In this document: positions 35,517-44,514 of the stretch, one piece after another
Layout of the letters: the number at the start of each line of letters is the position of its first letter
Numbering within the stretch: the first letter of the stretch is position 1
NCBI GenBank assembly: GCA_963650915.1
Contig: CAVJMJ010000013.1
Span: forward strand, 1-64,000
Direction: 5' to 3'
Source of the DNA: UBA4636 sp963650915
GTDB taxonomy: Bacteria > Bacillota > Clostridia > Christensenellales > Borkfalkiaceae
DNA: 64,000 nucleotides
Notes under the pieces: generated by a model
What the model saw: the letters and a program-made list of their open reading frames with translations, nothing else
Databases searched by the model: none
Told to the model about the DNA's origin: nothing
Position numbers and translations under genes: made by a program

Positions 35517-35667
35517 AAAAACTATAAAAAATGCAGATAAAAGCCTCAAAAAGATAGCCAAACGGCTTGATATTTGCTACAATTACAACGAATTTAAATT
35601 TTAGACGGTTCAGCCCTCGTTTATATCGTTAAAAAGGGGTTAAATCGTCGAATACAGAGGTATTAAA

Positions 35668-36630
35668 ATGAAAAGGATTGCTGTTTTGACAAGCGGAGGG
35701 GACGCCCCCGGTATGAATGCGTGCTTGCGCGCGGTAGTAAGATACGCAATTTACAAAAATTTGGAAGTCTACGGTGTCGAACGCGGTTACGAAGGACTTA
35801 TCAAAGACGATATCTTCCCCATGAATTCCCGTTCGGTTTCCGATATAATTCAGCGCGGCGGTACCTTTTTGAAGAGTGCCAGAAGTGCCGAGTTTGCCAC
35901 GCCCGAAGGGCTTGAAAAGGCTTACAGAAACCTTAGAGTACACGGCATAACCACCCTTATCGTTATCGGCGGGGACGGAACTTTCCACGGCGGTAAGGAT
36001 TTATCGGACAAATACGACGTAAACGTTATCGGTATTCCCGGAACCATCGACAACGACCTTCAATATACCGACTACACACTCGGCTTCGATACGGCGGTAA
36101 ATACCTGTCTTTCGGCAATAAACAACCTTAGGGACACTATGAGTTCGCACGATCGTTGCTCTCTCGTGGAAGTCATGGGGCGTCGTTGCGGTGACATCGC
36201 TTTGTACGCCGGTATCGGCGGGGGTGCCGAATATATTCTCGTTCCCGAAATCCCTTACGATCTCGACGTAATCGCAAAGAATTTAAAACTCAGTCGCGAA
36301 AGGGGTAAAACCTCAAACATGATAGTGTTTGCCGAAGGTGCCGGTAATCGTGACGAGATAGCCGCCTACCTTAAAGAAAAAGCGGGTACGAAAATTACGA
36401 CGGTAACCCTCGGGCATATCCAAAGGGGCGGTTCGCCTTCGATGGCGGACAGAACGCTTGCCGCTAAGTTTGCCCTGCACGCAATCGACTGCATTTTGGA
36501 CGGAAAACGCAACAGAGTAGTAGGAATCCACGATAATAAAATTATCGATATGGATATCGGCGAAGCCCTTTCCATGCCGAGAGTCATTGACGAAAAACTT
36601 TACGAAGCCGCAGGAATTTTGGCTTTGTAA
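35668..36630 (+). CDS. pfkA: ATP-dependent 6-phosphofructokinase
   Basis: Phosphorylates fructose 6-phosphate in glycolysis. 320 aa, the size of the bacterial tetrameric enzyme. Nucleotide loop GGDGT at 101-105, with Gly104 marking ATP rather than PPi use, and GTIDNDL with catalytic Asp128. Allosteric site residues near the C-terminus look normal. Follows dnaE as in Bacillus and Clostridium, and is directly followed by a PPi-dependent homolog. Confidence 0.95.
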   Translation: MKRIAVLTSGGDAPGMNACLRAVVRYAIYKNLEVYGVERGYEGLIKDDIFPMNSRSVSDIIQRGGTFLKSARSAEFATPEGLEKAYRNLRVHGITTLIVIGGDGTFHGGKDLSDKYDVNVIGIPGTIDNDLQYTDYTLGFDTAVNTCLSAINNLRDTMSSHDRCSLVEVMGRRCGDIALYAGIGGGAEYILVPEIPYDLDVIAKNLKLSRERGKTSNMIVFAEGAGNRDEIAAYLKEKAGTKITTVTLGHIQRGGSPSMADRTLAAKFALHAIDCILDGKRNRVVGIHDNKIIDMDIGEALSMPRVIDEKLYEAAGILAL

Positions 36631-36728
36631 TTTTAAAGCAGATTTTAAAACAGATAAAAAGCGATTTTTTAATTGAGTTTACAAGATTAAAAAAGACGCG
36701 ACTACCACAACGAAAATAGAATAAAAAC

Positions 36729-36750
36729 AGGGCTATAGGTCGATTATCGC
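36729..36750 (-). repeat. Copy of the dispersed motif between the two PFK genes
   Basis: On the minus strand it reads GCGATAATCGACCTATAGCC. It lies about 25 bp upstream of the PPi-PFK start codon. Confidence 0.45.
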
Positions 36751-36774
36751 ATATACGCCCGTAAAGGAGACATT

Positions 36775-38022
36775 ATGAAGAATTTGAAAGGCGCGTGCAT
36801 TTTCGCGCAATCGGGCGGACCTACTTCCGTTATCAACTCAAGCGCGGCGGGCGTATTTTTAGAAGCCCTTCAAAGTCCGCAGATTACCGCGGTTTACGGT
36901 GCGGCGCACGGTATCAAAGGTATTTTGAACGAAGATTTTTACGACATCGGTAAAGAAGACGTAAAAGAACTCGAACTTTTAACCCATACTCCTTCTTCCG
37001 CATTGGGTTCGGTAAGATACAAACTTAAAGACGCTTCCGTCGACAGTACCGACTACGAAAGAATTTTAAAGGTTTTCAAAAAATACGATATACGTTACTT
37101 CTTCTATAACGGCGGTAACGACAGTATGGATACTTGCAACAAGATATCCAAGTACATGGCTAATTCCGGTTACGATTGCAACGTAATAGGCGTTCCCAAG
37201 ACCATCGATAACGACCTTATGGGTACCGACCATTGCCCCGGTTACGCTTCGGCGGCAAAATACGTAGCGACCACTTGTGCCGAAATCGCTTTGGACGCTC
37301 GCGTTTACGATACCGGTCTTGTATGCGTTATCGAAGTCATGGGCAGAAACGCAGGTTGGCTTACGGCTGCAAGCGCACTCGCAAAACTTTCGGATAACGG
37401 CGTAGACCTTATCTATCTTCCCGAAAAGCCTTTCGATATGGATAAATTCGTAGAAGACGTCAAAGCCGTTTGCGAAAAGAACGAAAACAAATGTATCGTT
37501 GCCGTTTCCGAAGGCATTCGTTTTGCCGACGGAAGATACGTAGGCGAATTCAAAGCGTCCTCAACCGACCTTTTCGGACACGCTCAGTTAGGCGGTGTTT
37601 GCGGTGTATTGGCTTCGGTAATCAAAGAAAAATTAGGCGTAAAGACTCGTGCCATCGAATTTAGTTTGATGCAACGTTGCGCCGCTCACATTGCTTCTAA
37701 AACCGACGTCGAAGAAACCGTAAGAGCGGGAAGAGAAGCCGTTAAGGCGGCGGTTTCGGGCGAAACGGACAAGATGGTTGCTTATATGCGTAAACCCGGC
37801 GACAAATACGAAATCGAGTATAAACTTATTCCGTTAGAAGGTTGCGCAAACGCCGAAAAGAAGATTCCCGACGAATGGATTATCAATAACGGTACTTACG
37901 TTTCTCAAGACTTTATCGATTACTGCTTACCGCTTATTCAGGGCGAAAACGAATTCGTTACCGAAAACGGTATGCCGAGATACGCCAAACTTAAAAAAGT
38001 TCAGGCAGGTAAAAAAGACTAA
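36775..38022 (+). CDS. Pyrophosphate-dependent 6-phosphofructokinase
   Basis: Uses PPi to phosphorylate fructose 6-phosphate, reversibly; saves ATP and can run toward gluconeogenesis. 415 aa. At the nucleotide site the motif is GGNDS (113-117): Asp116 replaces the Gly of ATP enzymes and blocks ATP. PKTIDNDL has Lys142, the second PPi marker. MGRNAGWLTAA and the C-terminal region fit the clostridial PPi-PFK group. AAGGAGA upstream. Two different PFKs side by side suggest division of labour in glycolysis. Confidence 0.93.
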   Translation: MKNLKGACIFAQSGGPTSVINSSAAGVFLEALQSPQITAVYGAAHGIKGILNEDFYDIGKEDVKELELLTHTPSSALGSVRYKLKDASVDSTDYERILKVFKKYDIRYFFYNGGNDSMDTCNKISKYMANSGYDCNVIGVPKTIDNDLMGTDHCPGYASAAKYVATTCAEIALDARVYDTGLVCVIEVMGRNAGWLTAASALAKLSDNGVDLIYLPEKPFDMDKFVEDVKAVCEKNENKCIVAVSEGIRFADGRYVGEFKASSTDLFGHAQLGGVCGVLASVIKEKLGVKTRAIEFSLMQRCAAHIASKTDVEETVRAGREAVKAAVSGETDKMVAYMRKPGDKYEIEYKLIPLEGCANAEKKIPDEWIINNGTYVSQDFIDYCLPLIQGENEFVTENGMPRYAKLKKVQAGKKD

Positions 38023-38026
38023 ACTA

Positions 38027-38086
38027 ACGATTTTCGGTTAAAACGCCGACGATTTTCGGTTAAAACGCCGACGATTTTCGGTTAAA
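38027..38086 (+). repeat. 22-bp tandem repeat, 2.7 copies
   Basis: Units ACGATTTTCGGTTAAAACGC.. start at 38027, 38049 and 38071 (the last partial). They lie between the PPi-PFK stop codon and its terminator. Confidence 0.75.
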
Positions 38087-38102
38087 TAAAACGAACGACT
38101 TT

Positions 38103-38132
38103 ATGCGGAGCGGTTTTTGCCACTCCGCATAT
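38103..38132 (+). terminator. Terminator of the PPi-PFK gene
   Basis: ATGCGGAG (38103-38110) pairs with CTCCGCAT (38123-38130), then ATTTATATTTT. Confidence 0.7.
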
Positions 38133-38160
38133 TTATATTTTCGCAAAAATCGTTTATTTC

Positions 38161-38190
38161 TTGACAAATAAATATTCATAATGGTAAAAT
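38161..38190 (+). promoter_or_regulatory. Promoter of the HTH/InlB-repeat protein gene
   Basis: TTGACA (38161-38166), 18-bp spacer, TAAAAT (38185-38190), 45 bp before the start codon. Confidence 0.7.
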
Positions 38191-38235
38191 AAAAAGAAGC
38201 GTGCGTAATTATCGACGACAGACAAGGAGGTTCTT

Positions 38236-41200
38236 ATGGGAGAAGCTTTTTACGAAAGACTTAAAAAATTAAGAAAAGAAGCCAATCTTACCCAAGGCGA
38301 GTTATCCGAAATTTTGCTCGTACACATTCAAACGGTATCGCGTTGGGAAAGGGGACTTATAGAACCGGATATTTCGCAACTCGGGGAGTTGGCCGTCGCG
38401 TTGCACGTTTCCCTCGAAAAACTTTTGGGAGCTAATGAGCCCGAAGTAAGTTATACGGGAACTTTCGATGCCGTAGGTCTCGGCAAAGCCATTCAGTGTA
38501 AAAGGCAAAAGGCAAACGAAAGCCAAAAGGATCTCGGCGATTTTTTATCCGTGTCTTCCGACACCGTTTCGCGCTGGGAAAGAGGAATAACCTGTCCTTC
38601 CATAGAAGAACTTATAAAACTTTCCGAACGTTACAATTCGCCGATTTCCGAAATATATTACGGGTTTAGCGAAGAAAAAACGACTACCGTCGAACCCGTC
38701 GTTTACGCTAAAACAAGGCGCAAACCTTGGCTTATAGCGACCACCGTTCTTTCGGTGATTTGCGTCGTTATGTCCATAGGCTTCATCGTTTTGCTCAACT
38801 TAAACATAGGAAGGGGAATAACCCATACCGTAACTGTCGACGGGGTTTCATACGAAGTCGACGAAAATTCTTCCTATACGCCGACGCCCTCCGTTAAAGA
38901 GGGTTACGAGTTCATGCGGTGGGAAGATCAGGACGGCAACGTAATAAAATTTCCTCAAATAATCGACGCAAACAAAATTTACTATGCTGTTTACGCACCT
39001 AAGGAATACACGATAGATTATTGGCTTAACGGCGGAAGTTTTTTATCCTCTCAAAAAAACACTTTAAATATCGAGGATAAGTCGGTTAGTTTGCCGACTC
39101 CCGAAAAAGCGGGCTCGGTTTTTGCGGGATGGTATTTTTCGCCCGATTACGAAGGCGAAGCCGTCAGTGAAATTTCTTGCGAGTGTAAAGACGTTACCGT
39201 TTACGCCAAATGGGATAACGTGGTGTACTCGGTGCGCTACGAATTAAACGGCGGGTCTTGTTCTCAACAAAACGTGTCGACGGTCACCGCCGAAAAGGAA
39301 GAAGTTTTAAATAACCCCGTTAAAAAGGGTTACCTGTTTGTCGGGTGGTTCGACGCCGAAAAGGACGGAGAGTTGCACACGACCGTCGGCGGTAAAAACG
39401 CAAAGAACCTCGTTTTATACGCCAAATGGCAAAAAAGCGACAAATATTTTGAAATTTCTTACGACTTAGACGGCGGAAGTTTGGCGGTGGAAAATCCTTC
39501 CAAAATAGCCGCCGGAGATATAGCCACCCTTCAATCCCCGCAAAAACACGGATATACTTTTTTAGGTTGGAACGATAAAGCCGACGGGAGCGGGAAATAT
39601 TACGAAACCTTATACGGAATTTACGAAAATCTCACCCTATACGCCGTTTACAGTCCTAAAACCTATCTTATAAAATACGAGTACGACGGCGTTTACGAAA
39701 CCGAAAAGAGTAACCCGAACATAATAACTTATGGCGACACCGTCGAACTTTTGCCTTTATATAAATACGGCTACGACTTTTTGGGTTGGTTTACCGAAAA
39801 GTCCAAAACCGCGCGAAAAATAGAAAGGGTAAATACCGAAAACGTAGATACGATAGACACTCTTTACGCCGTTTTCGACGTAAAAATTTACACTATAACC
39901 CTTGATTTACTTGACGGCGTTATCGACGACGAAGACGCAAAAACGGGCGAAACGATAGACGGCAAATACGTTTACAAAACGACAATAGAATCCCCGACCT
40001 TTTACCTTCCCTCTTGCAAGAAAGACGGCTACATATTTTTAGGCTGGTACAAGGGCGACAAACTCGTCGAAAAAATCGGAGCGGAAAACATGACGGTTTC
40101 CGAACTTTCGGCTAAATGGGAAAGGGACGACAGAACTTATACCATAACGTACGATTTGCAAAGCGAAAGTGCTTTCAACGACAACCCCGCTACGTTCTTA
40201 TGTCGAGAAAAACTGGTTTTAAACCAACCGACTTTGGACGGGTACGAATTTTTGGGCTGGTACGATAACTCCGACGGCTTCGGACAAAGAGTAACTTTTA
40301 TTTCGGCAAACAATTATTCCGACGTTAAACTTTTTGCCGTTTGGCAAAAAATCGTAATTAGCGGTGACTATGAAAATTTCACCTTCGACAATTACGGCGA
40401 TTACGTTAAAATAACGGGGTACGTAGGCGAAAGCGGGGAAAACGTCAGACTTGTCGTGCCCGCAAAAATTAACGGGCTTCCCGTGGTGGAAGTATCCAAA
40501 TTAGGCGCACCGTTTTATTCGGTAACCCTTCCCGAAGGCGTAGTTACCGTCGGTGAAAACTTTTTAAACGGAAAACTCGTTCAGCCTTTCAAAATTCCCG
40601 CCACCGTAAAAACGATAGCAAAAAACGCCTTTAATTATTTCAACGGCGAGATAACGTTTGCGGATAATTCTTTACTCGAAAGAATAGAAGACAAAGCCTT
40701 TTATAGTGCTTATATCGCTAACTTGTTAAAACTTCCGAATTCCGTTAAGTATATCGGAACGGAGGCGTTTTCGGAAGGACAGGAAGTCGTTATGTCGGAC
40801 GGCATAGAGTATATTACGGAAGGCTTTAAAGCAACTGTTTTCTTTAGCGAAAACGCCGTTAACAGTCTTAAAACCGCACTGAATTTGAAAACGACTCTTT
40901 ACATGCCGTGGTCTGTTTCGTCGACGGATAAAATAGAGTCCGAGTGGCGCATCCCCGTATCACAAACCCTCGTTACCCTCGTTGACGGAGAATTTTCGTC
41001 GACGTTAAACGGCTACTGGTTTAGTTTGCCCGAAAGAAACAAGACGGGATATTTCTTCGTCGGTTGGGAGGGTGAAAACGGTTTGATTATATCTAATAAT
41101 TTATATATTCCGAACTGCGAAGCGGTCACCCTTTACGCTCGGTACGTTAAATATTCCGACGCCGACGGGCTTACCGCCGCTAATGCAAAACCGCTAAAAA

Positions 41201-41505
41201 TAAACGACGGAAGCACTTTTAACGTTTACCTCAAAAACACGCCGAAACAGAGTATGGATTTCTTTTTCACCATAGATTCCGATACCTCGGGAACCGCAAT
41301 ATTTAAGATTTCTAATTTTTCAAACTTTTCTCTTATCGTTGCGTATATCGACGAGTACGGTATTTTTAAAAAAGTCAGCGGTGCCGTGGAATTTAAAAAA
41401 GGCATGGTATTTTGCGTTGCGGTATCCGACAGCGATTACTTTACGGAACTAAAAAGAAATAGTTTTTACAGCGTAAATTTAATACTTAAGATAACGACTA
41501 TTTGA
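38236..41505 (+). CDS. Membrane-anchored tandem XRE regulator with InlB-type and LRR-like extracellular repeats
   Basis: 1089 aa of unusual build. Residues about 5-65 and 82-143 are two Cro/CI-type HTH domains, each with an almost identical TVSRWERG helix. One hydrophobic helix at 164-189 follows a basic stretch (KTRRKP), so the HTH part is inside and the rest outside. Outside are about six InlB B-repeats (Listeria-Bacteroides type; YxLNGG ... GWY/GWF ... LYAKW) at about 200-700, BspA/LRR_5-like strands at about 735-880, another InlB-type repeat near 905-970 and a C-terminal beta domain. The order fits a one-component sensor that binds DNA while reading an outside ligand, like ToxR/CadC in plan only. 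AAGGAGG before the ATG. Single-gene unit. No partner gene seen. Confidence 0.85.
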   Translation: MGEAFYERLKKLRKEANLTQGELSEILLVHIQTVSRWERGLIEPDISQLGELAVALHVSLEKLLGANEPEVSYTGTFDAVGLGKAIQCKRQKANESQKDLGDFLSVSSDTVSRWERGITCPSIEELIKLSERYNSPISEIYYGFSEEKTTTVEPVVYAKTRRKPWLIATTVLSVICVVMSIGFIVLLNLNIGRGITHTVTVDGVSYEVDENSSYTPTPSVKEGYEFMRWEDQDGNVIKFPQIIDANKIYYAVYAPKEYTIDYWLNGGSFLSSQKNTLNIEDKSVSLPTPEKAGSVFAGWYFSPDYEGEAVSEISCECKDVTVYAKWDNVVYSVRYELNGGSCSQQNVSTVTAEKEEVLNNPVKKGYLFVGWFDAEKDGELHTTVGGKNAKNLVLYAKWQKSDKYFEISYDLDGGSLAVENPSKIAAGDIATLQSPQKHGYTFLGWNDKADGSGKYYETLYGIYENLTLYAVYSPKTYLIKYEYDGVYETEKSNPNIITYGDTVELLPLYKYGYDFLGWFTEKSKTARKIERVNTENVDTIDTLYAVFDVKIYTITLDLLDGVIDDEDAKTGETIDGKYVYKTTIESPTFYLPSCKKDGYIFLGWYKGDKLVEKIGAENMTVSELSAKWERDDRTYTITYDLQSESAFNDNPATFLCREKLVLNQPTLDGYEFLGWYDNSDGFGQRVTFISANNYSDVKLFAVWQKIVISGDYENFTFDNYGDYVKITGYVGESGENVRLVVPAKINGLPVVEVSKLGAPFYSVTLPEGVVTVGENFLNGKLVQPFKIPATVKTIAKNAFNYFNGEITFADNSLLERIEDKAFYSAYIANLLKLPNSVKYIGTEAFSEGQEVVMSDGIEYITEGFKATVFFSENAVNSLKTALNLKTTLYMPWSVSSTDKIESEWRIPVSQTLVTLVDGEFSSTLNGYWFSLPERNKTGYFFVGWEGENGLIISNNLYIPNCEAVTLYARYVKYSDADGLTAANAKPLKINDGSTFNVYLKNTPKQSMDFFFTIDSDTSGTAIFKISNFSNFSLIVAYIDEYGIFKKVSGAVEFKKGMVFCVAVSDSDYFTELKRNSFYSVNLILKITTI

Positions 41506-41561
41506 TTGTTTTTTAATAACTTTCGTTTAAGTAATTATCGTCAAAAATCAATATAAAATTT

Positions 41562-41592
41562 AAAAACGACGCTTTTTTCGAGCGTCGTTTTT
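41562..41592 (+). terminator. Terminator of the HTH/InlB-repeat protein gene
   Basis: AAAAACGACGCT (41562-41573) pairs with AGCGTCGTTTTT (41581-41592), bidirectional in form. Confidence 0.8.
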
Positions 41593-41593
41593 A

Positions 41594-41629
41594 TATGTTT
41601 TTTTGCGTTTAATAAACGCAAAAAAACAT
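41594..41629. repeat. Near-perfect palindrome after the terminator
   Basis: ATGTTTTTTTGCGTTT (41594-41609 region) pairs with AAACGCAAAAAAACAT around a 3-nt loop, directly next to the terminator stem. May act as a second terminator. Confidence 0.6.
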
Positions 41630-41895
41630 AACGGCATAATTTTTTATAGTTTAAAATTTTTTTAAAAAACAATCGAAAAATCGTTGAAAAAGAGGGCTAA
41701 AACCGCAATTAAGCGTAAATTGCGACAAAATAAGCGTAAAAAACGAGTCGTTTTGCAAACAGGGGTGACAAATTTCGTCAACTTTCGTGCTACAATAAAA
41801 CCGTCGAAAGGGGAAAAGGAATCTCAAAAATTTACCTCTCTTTTGCAAATTTCGGACGGCAAATCGTCTGTAAAAAGAACGGGGAAAGAAAACCT

Positions 41896-42111
41896 ATGAA
41901 AATCAATCTTGCGTTATTTATGTACGACGCTTTATTGCAAGGCGAAGTACTTGACCGCGACAATTTTTGTAAAACCAACGGCTTAACGGTGCGTACGTTT
42001 TATCGCTACTTACGCGAGGTGGAAAAGTACTTGCTTTTAAAAAAACCGAAACATAAAGTCGTGACGACAGGTAAAGGAATGTATTGCCTGCAACCGTACT
42101 TACGAAAATAA
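41896..42111 (+). CDS. Small HTH protein, 71 aa
   Basis: Looks like a lone winged-helix/HTH domain: helix, then RDNFCKTNGLTVRTFYRYLREVEKYL as helix-turn-recognition helix, then a two-strand wing (HKVVTTGKGMYCLQ). This resembles the N-terminal DNA-binding part of WYL or DeoR-like regulators without the sensor domain. GGGGAAAG stands upstream of the ATG. It is the first gene of the repeat-protein locus, 46 bp before the 511-aa gene, and may regulate it. Confidence 0.65.
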   Translation: MKINLALFMYDALLQGEVLDRDNFCKTNGLTVRTFYRYLREVEKYLLLKKPKHKVVTTGKGMYCLQPYLRK

Positions 42112-42157
42112 TCGCAAAAAAACTTACAAAAATAATTATAAACAGGAAAATTAAAAA

Positions 42158-43693
42158 ATGAGTAAAAAGATGAGTAAAAAGAAAACCTGCGCGCTGATTA
42201 TCGGTATGCTATATATTTCGGTAGGTGTTGCGGCAATTACAATGGCAATTATGATGGCATTTAACAATTTTTTGGTAGTGACTAGCGAATCCAAGTATTA
42301 CGGTTGGACTGCATATTTTGTAACTCTGGTTTTAGGTAAAGCCTTCGGCTGCCTCATGATAATACTCATAGGTGCTTTATCGATAGTCAAAGGAATAGCC
42401 GTTTTGGCAAACGACGATTCGTCAAGTTTTGTAAGTCAATCGCAATACGAGGCTTCTATCGACCGCACTAAACGCTTGCAAGACAATAACGCCAATCAAA
42501 ATATGTATAACCGAAATCCGGCAGAGTATAACGCTAATCAAAATATGTATAACCCGAACCCGTATAACCGAAACCCGTCGGGATATAACGCAAATCAAAA
42601 TATACGTAAACCAAACCCGGCAGCGTATGACGCTAATAAAAATTCGTATAACCAGAATCCTATAGCGTATAACGCTAATCAAAACCCGTATAACCAGAAT
42701 CCGTCGGGATATAACACTAACCAAAATTCGTATAACCAAAATCCGGCAGGATATAACTCGAACCAAAATACATATAACCAAAACCCGTCGGGATATAACG
42801 CAAATCAAAATATACGTAAACCAAACCCGGCAGCGTATGACGCTAATAAAAATTCGTATAACCAGAATCCTATAGCGTATAACGCTAATCAAAACCCGTA
42901 TAACCAGAATCCGTCGGGATATAACACTAACCAAAATTCGTATAACCAAAATCCGGCAGGATATAACTCGAACCAAAATACATATAACCAAAACCCGTCG
43001 GGATATAACGCAAATCAAAATATACGTAAACCAAACCCGGCAACGTATAACCCTAATCCTACAGTGCATAATGCTAATCAAAATACATCTAAACCGAACT
43101 CGGCAGAGTATAACGCAAATCAAAATACGTCTAAACCGAACAAAGTATCGAAAGACTCAAATCAAACGGCAAACGATACCGATTTAGCGACAAACGATAC
43201 AGAAAAAACGGCAAATAGTACCGAATTAGTTGCGAATGATACCGACCAAACGGCAAACGATACCGATTTAGCGACAAACGATACAGAAAAAACGGCAAAT
43301 AGTACCGAATTAGTTGCGAATGATACCGACCAAACGGCAAACGATACCGATTTAGCGACAAACGATACAGAAAAAACGGCAAATAGTACCGAATTAGTGG
43401 CAAATAGTACCGATTCTGTATCTGTATCGGATACTAATGACGAAACAGACAGCGATGCACCCGATAGACAAACTCTATTACAGCAATTCAAAAATTTGTT
43501 GAGAGAGGGACTTATAAGTTACGAAGAATATCAAGAATATTTTGAGTTAAACGGTAATGAAGAGCAAACTTCTTTAAAAGAGACGATTTCCATAAAGGAT
43601 GAATTAATAAAGTTAAATTCAAAGTACAACAGCGGTAATATGATGCGTAGCGAATATGAGGAAAAAAGACAAAAAATTCTCAAAAAACTATAG
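42158..43693 (+). CDS. Membrane protein with Asn/Tyr/Pro-rich and Thr/Asn/Asp-rich repeats and SHOCT tail
   Basis: 511 aa. Two N-terminal membrane helices (about 10-36 and 47-82). Then about 200 residues of Asn-rich repeats (NANQNPYNQNPSGY-like), mostly coded by a perfect 210-bp tandem duplication. Then three copies of a 28-aa repeat (DTDQTANDTDLATNDTEKTA...; 84 bp each). The end has two SHOCT-like helical hairpins (LLQQFKNLLREGLISYEEYQ and DELIKLNSKYNSGNMMRSEYEEK), modules often used for oligomerisation. Function unknown; the repeat tract looks like a flexible, low-complexity arm. Two shortened relatives follow directly, so the locus is a tandem family. Confidence 0.75.
   Translation: MSKKMSKKKTCALIIGMLYISVGVAAITMAIMMAFNNFLVVTSESKYYGWTAYFVTLVLGKAFGCLMIILIGALSIVKGIAVLANDDSSSFVSQSQYEASIDRTKRLQDNNANQNMYNRNPAEYNANQNMYNPNPYNRNPSGYNANQNIRKPNPAAYDANKNSYNQNPIAYNANQNPYNQNPSGYNTNQNSYNQNPAGYNSNQNTYNQNPSGYNANQNIRKPNPAAYDANKNSYNQNPIAYNANQNPYNQNPSGYNTNQNSYNQNPAGYNSNQNTYNQNPSGYNANQNIRKPNPATYNPNPTVHNANQNTSKPNSAEYNANQNTSKPNKVSKDSNQTANDTDLATNDTEKTANSTELVANDTDQTANDTDLATNDTEKTANSTELVANDTDQTANDTDLATNDTEKTANSTELVANSTDSVSVSDTNDETDSDAPDRQTLLQQFKNLLREGLISYEEYQEYFELNGNEEQTSLKETISIKDELIKLNSKYNSGNMMRSEYEEKRQKILKKL
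42587..43006 (+). repeat. Perfect 210-bp tandem duplication
   Basis: 42587-42796 and 42797-43006 are identical base for base by eye, with a third partial copy beginning at 43007. In frame (70 codons), so copy-number change alters protein length without breaking it. Within each unit a shorter 30-45-bp periodicity (TATAACxxxAAYCAAAA) is visible. Confidence 0.9.
43154..43405 (+). repeat. 84-bp tandem repeat, three copies
   Basis: Units start at 43154, 43238 and 43322 and are nearly identical; each codes 28 residues in frame. Confidence 0.88.
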
Positions 43694-43740
43694 CGTTTTT
43701 TAATGACAATAATAATTTTATTTTTAGGAGGAATTTCTTT

Positions 43741-44331
43741 ATGTACGAAAACATAGGATCAAAAATTAAAAAGTTAGCCGAGGTGTTGTGTATAATTAAC
43801 GCTATAGCGACGGCAATCGCAGGCATAGTAATGACGGCTTTAACCCAAAATGGCGTATTTTTACTGCTCATGATAGTCGGTCCCTTACTTGCGTGGGTAT
43901 CTTCATTTTTTATGTACGGTCTCGGCGATTTAATCGAAAACAGTGACATCATCGCTAGAAACAGTTACATCATCGCTCAAAATTCGATTAACGAAATAGA
44001 AGAACTAAACAAGAACGTTGACAAACAAAACGAGAATGTCACCGATATTGAGAATAAGTCTAATGACAGTAACTCTTATAAAAATCCGTATAACCCGAAC
44101 TCGGCAGAGTATAACGCCAATCAAAATATGTATAACCCGAACCCGTATAACCAACACCCGTCGGGATATAACGATAATCAAAATATGTATAACCTGAACC
44201 CGTCGGGGTATAACGATAATCAAAATATGTATAATCAGAATCCGTCGGGATATAACGCCAATCAAAACCCGTATAATCAAAACTCGGTAGAGTATAACAC
44301 TGACCAAAACCCGTATAACCAAAAACGTTAG
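43741..44331 (+). CDS. Membrane protein with Asn-rich repeats (second family member, SHOCT tail out of frame)
   Basis: 196 aa. AGGAGG 9 nt upstream. Two membrane helices (about 12-32 and 38-60), a polar helical linker (IIARNSYIIAQNSINEIEEL), then NPYNPNSAEYNANQ-type repeats to the stop at 44329. The SHOCT tail shared with the 511-aa protein lies just downstream in the +1 frame (44333-44437), and itself has an extra TAA at 44435. The head (43741-43990) is almost identical to that of the third copy at 44515, showing recent duplication. Confidence 0.65.
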   Translation: MYENIGSKIKKLAEVLCIINAIATAIAGIVMTALTQNGVFLLLMIVGPLLAWVSSFFMYGLGDLIENSDIIARNSYIIAQNSINEIEELNKNVDKQNENVTDIENKSNDSNSYKNPYNPNSAEYNANQNMYNPNPYNQHPSGYNDNQNMYNLNPSGYNDNQNMYNQNPSGYNANQNPYNQNSVEYNTDQNPYNQKR

Positions 44332-44437
44332 TGAAGAACAGACTTCTTTAAAAGAGACGATTTCCATAAAGGAAAAACTAATAAAGTCGAATTCAAAGTA
44401 CAACGCCGATAATATTACGCGTAGCAAATATGAGTAA
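44332..44437 (+). pseudogene. Detached SHOCT tail of copy 2
   Basis: Reads VSEEQTSLKETISIKEKLIK in the +1 frame relative to the preceding gene and ends early at TAA 44435-44437 where copy 3 has GAA. A DNA match to 43560-43690 and 44828-44965. Confidence 0.7.
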
Positions 44438-44514
44438 AAAAGACAAAAAATTTTCGAAAAACCATAGCGTTTTTTAACGACAGTAATAATTTTATTTTTA
44501 GGAGGAATTTCTTT

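Larger units (their letters stand above)
41506..41895. other. Intergenic region before the Asn-rich repeat locus
   Basis: Holds two strong hairpins (41562-41592 and 41594-41629). An apparent 71-codon frame at 41684-41899 is basic and has no ribosome site; it is not counted as a gene. TACAAT near 41791 may be part of a promoter for the small HTH gene, but no good -35 box was found at 17 bp. Confidence 0.45.

Noticed and set aside
41684..41899. Basic 71-codon frame before the small HTH gene
   Set aside because: No ribosome site; it lies in the AT-rich leader and overlaps the next start.
42490..43410. CRISPR array
   Set aside because: The repeats are contiguous and in frame within a coding sequence, without unique spacers or cas genes.
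42422..43491. Long minus-strand frames rich in Ile, Val and Arg, or in Ser, Val and Phe, opposite the Asn-rich repeat gene
   Set aside because: They are mirror images of the repeat tract, have no ribosome sites and show only repeat-derived composition.
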